From assembly GCA_945957075.1 (NCBI GenBank), contig CAMFJP010000092.1:1-5304 (forward strand): a stretch of 5,304 bases of DNA, given 5' to 3'. Each line of letters starts with the position of its first letter. The first letter of the stretch is position 1. Shown here piece after piece: positions 5,066 to 5,304 of the stretch. This stretch comes from an uncultured Chlamydiae bacterium. GTDB lineage: Bacteria > Chlamydiota > Chlamydiia > Chlamydiales > Rhabdochlamydiaceae. A program made the position numbers and the translations under genes. The notes under the pieces are model-generated. The model did not search any database. It was given only the letters and a program-made list of their open reading frames with translations, and had not been told where the DNA came from.

Positions 5066-5304
5066 TTAGAGGCTCGCTATAGCTGGACTGTAGTTTGTGT
5101 GGGCCATCCAGTTAGGATGGTCTTTTTCTGTATGGCGGTATTGATGCCATGCGGTGCTTATACGCTCCAGTAAGGATGGTCCTTGTGGCTGCGGCATGGG
5201 AGCAGGTCTTCCTGCCGGCACCGGCGCAGGGGCTGGTGGTGGCGGAGCCTCTGGTCTACTAAGTATCTTATCCAACCTTGCTTGAAGATCTGCCGGTGAG
5301 GGTG
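5066..5304 (-). CDS. Proline-rich protein, C-terminal 78 residues, partial (5' end outside window)
   Basis: The minus-strand frame is open from the window edge to TAA at 5068-5066. A TTG at 5275 is not needed as a start, because the natural text LQARLDKIL crosses it. The visible part has a short helical stretch (ADLQARLDKIL), a Pro/Ala-rich linker (EAPPPPAPAPVPAGRPAPMP), and a C-terminal segment with LLERISTAWHQYRHTEKD and NWMAHTNYSPAIASL. The linker suggests a flexible tether between domains. No catalytic motif is visible, and the function cannot be told from the tail alone. It converges on the 119-aa gene; the terminator of that gene lies within this coding sequence. Confidence 0.7.
   Translation of the reverse strand, partial: PSPADLQARLDKILSRPEAPPPPAPAPVPAGRPAPMPQPQGPSLLERISTAWHQYRHTEKDHPNWMAHTNYSPAIASL
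5102..5127 (+). terminator. Rho-independent terminator of the 119-aa gene, inside the convergent gene
   Basis: GGCCATCC (5102-5109) pairs with GGATGGTC (5115-5122) over eight base pairs including one G-T, with a five-base loop AGTTA and five T residues directly after (5123-5127). It lies 40 bases past the stop of the plus-strand gene. On the minus strand there is no T run at the matching place, so it acts for the plus strand. In the convergent gene these bases encode the DHPNWMAH segment. Confidence 0.75.

Noticed and set aside
1..5304. CRISPR arrays, tRNA or rRNA genes, riboswitches
   Set aside because: No regularly spaced repeats, cloverleaf-like segments or conserved RNA cores were seen on either strand.

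Overview
The window looks like chromosomal DNA of a bacterium in the phylum Chlamydiota, more likely an amoeba-associated or 'environmental' chlamydia than Chlamydia itself. The main reason is the replicative helicase. Its N-terminal text (HSKESEMMVLGCMLTNINS and onward) reads like chlamydial chromosomal DnaB as I remember it. This is a judgement from memory, not a database result. Coding DNA is of moderate GC, and the gaps between the small genes are extremely AT-rich.

Left part (1-1966), a small accessory islet. The first ~75 bases may be the tail of an IS5-like insertion sequence. All genes that follow lie on the minus strand. An orphan 194-aa protein with a coiled-coil-like C-terminus (190-774) has a strong ribosome binding site, a good promoter and a strong terminator. 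A decayed, frameshifted remnant of a related gene follows at 943-1172. Next come an unrelated 81-aa orphan (1216-1461) and a 94-aa protein (1542-1826) that keeps only the N-terminal half of the 194-aa family. The islet therefore holds three copies of one unnamed family in different states: full length, truncated and broken.

Centre (1967-4581), a tight minus-strand pair. A 12-helix MFS transporter of the fosmidomycin-resistance (Fsr) type is followed after only 8 bases by dnaB, whose ribosome binding site lies in the last codons of the transporter. Every DnaB helicase motif is intact.

Right part (4582-5304). A 120-bp divergent intergenic region separates the transporter from a plus-strand gene for a small Met/Gln/Ser-rich, possibly exported protein (4702-5061). 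This gene converges, with a 4-base gap, on the C-terminal part of a proline-rich protein that runs off the right edge. The plus-strand terminator lies inside the convergent gene.

Apart from the housekeeping helicase and the transporter, no gene here has a function I can name. The paralogous orphan family is the most interesting element.
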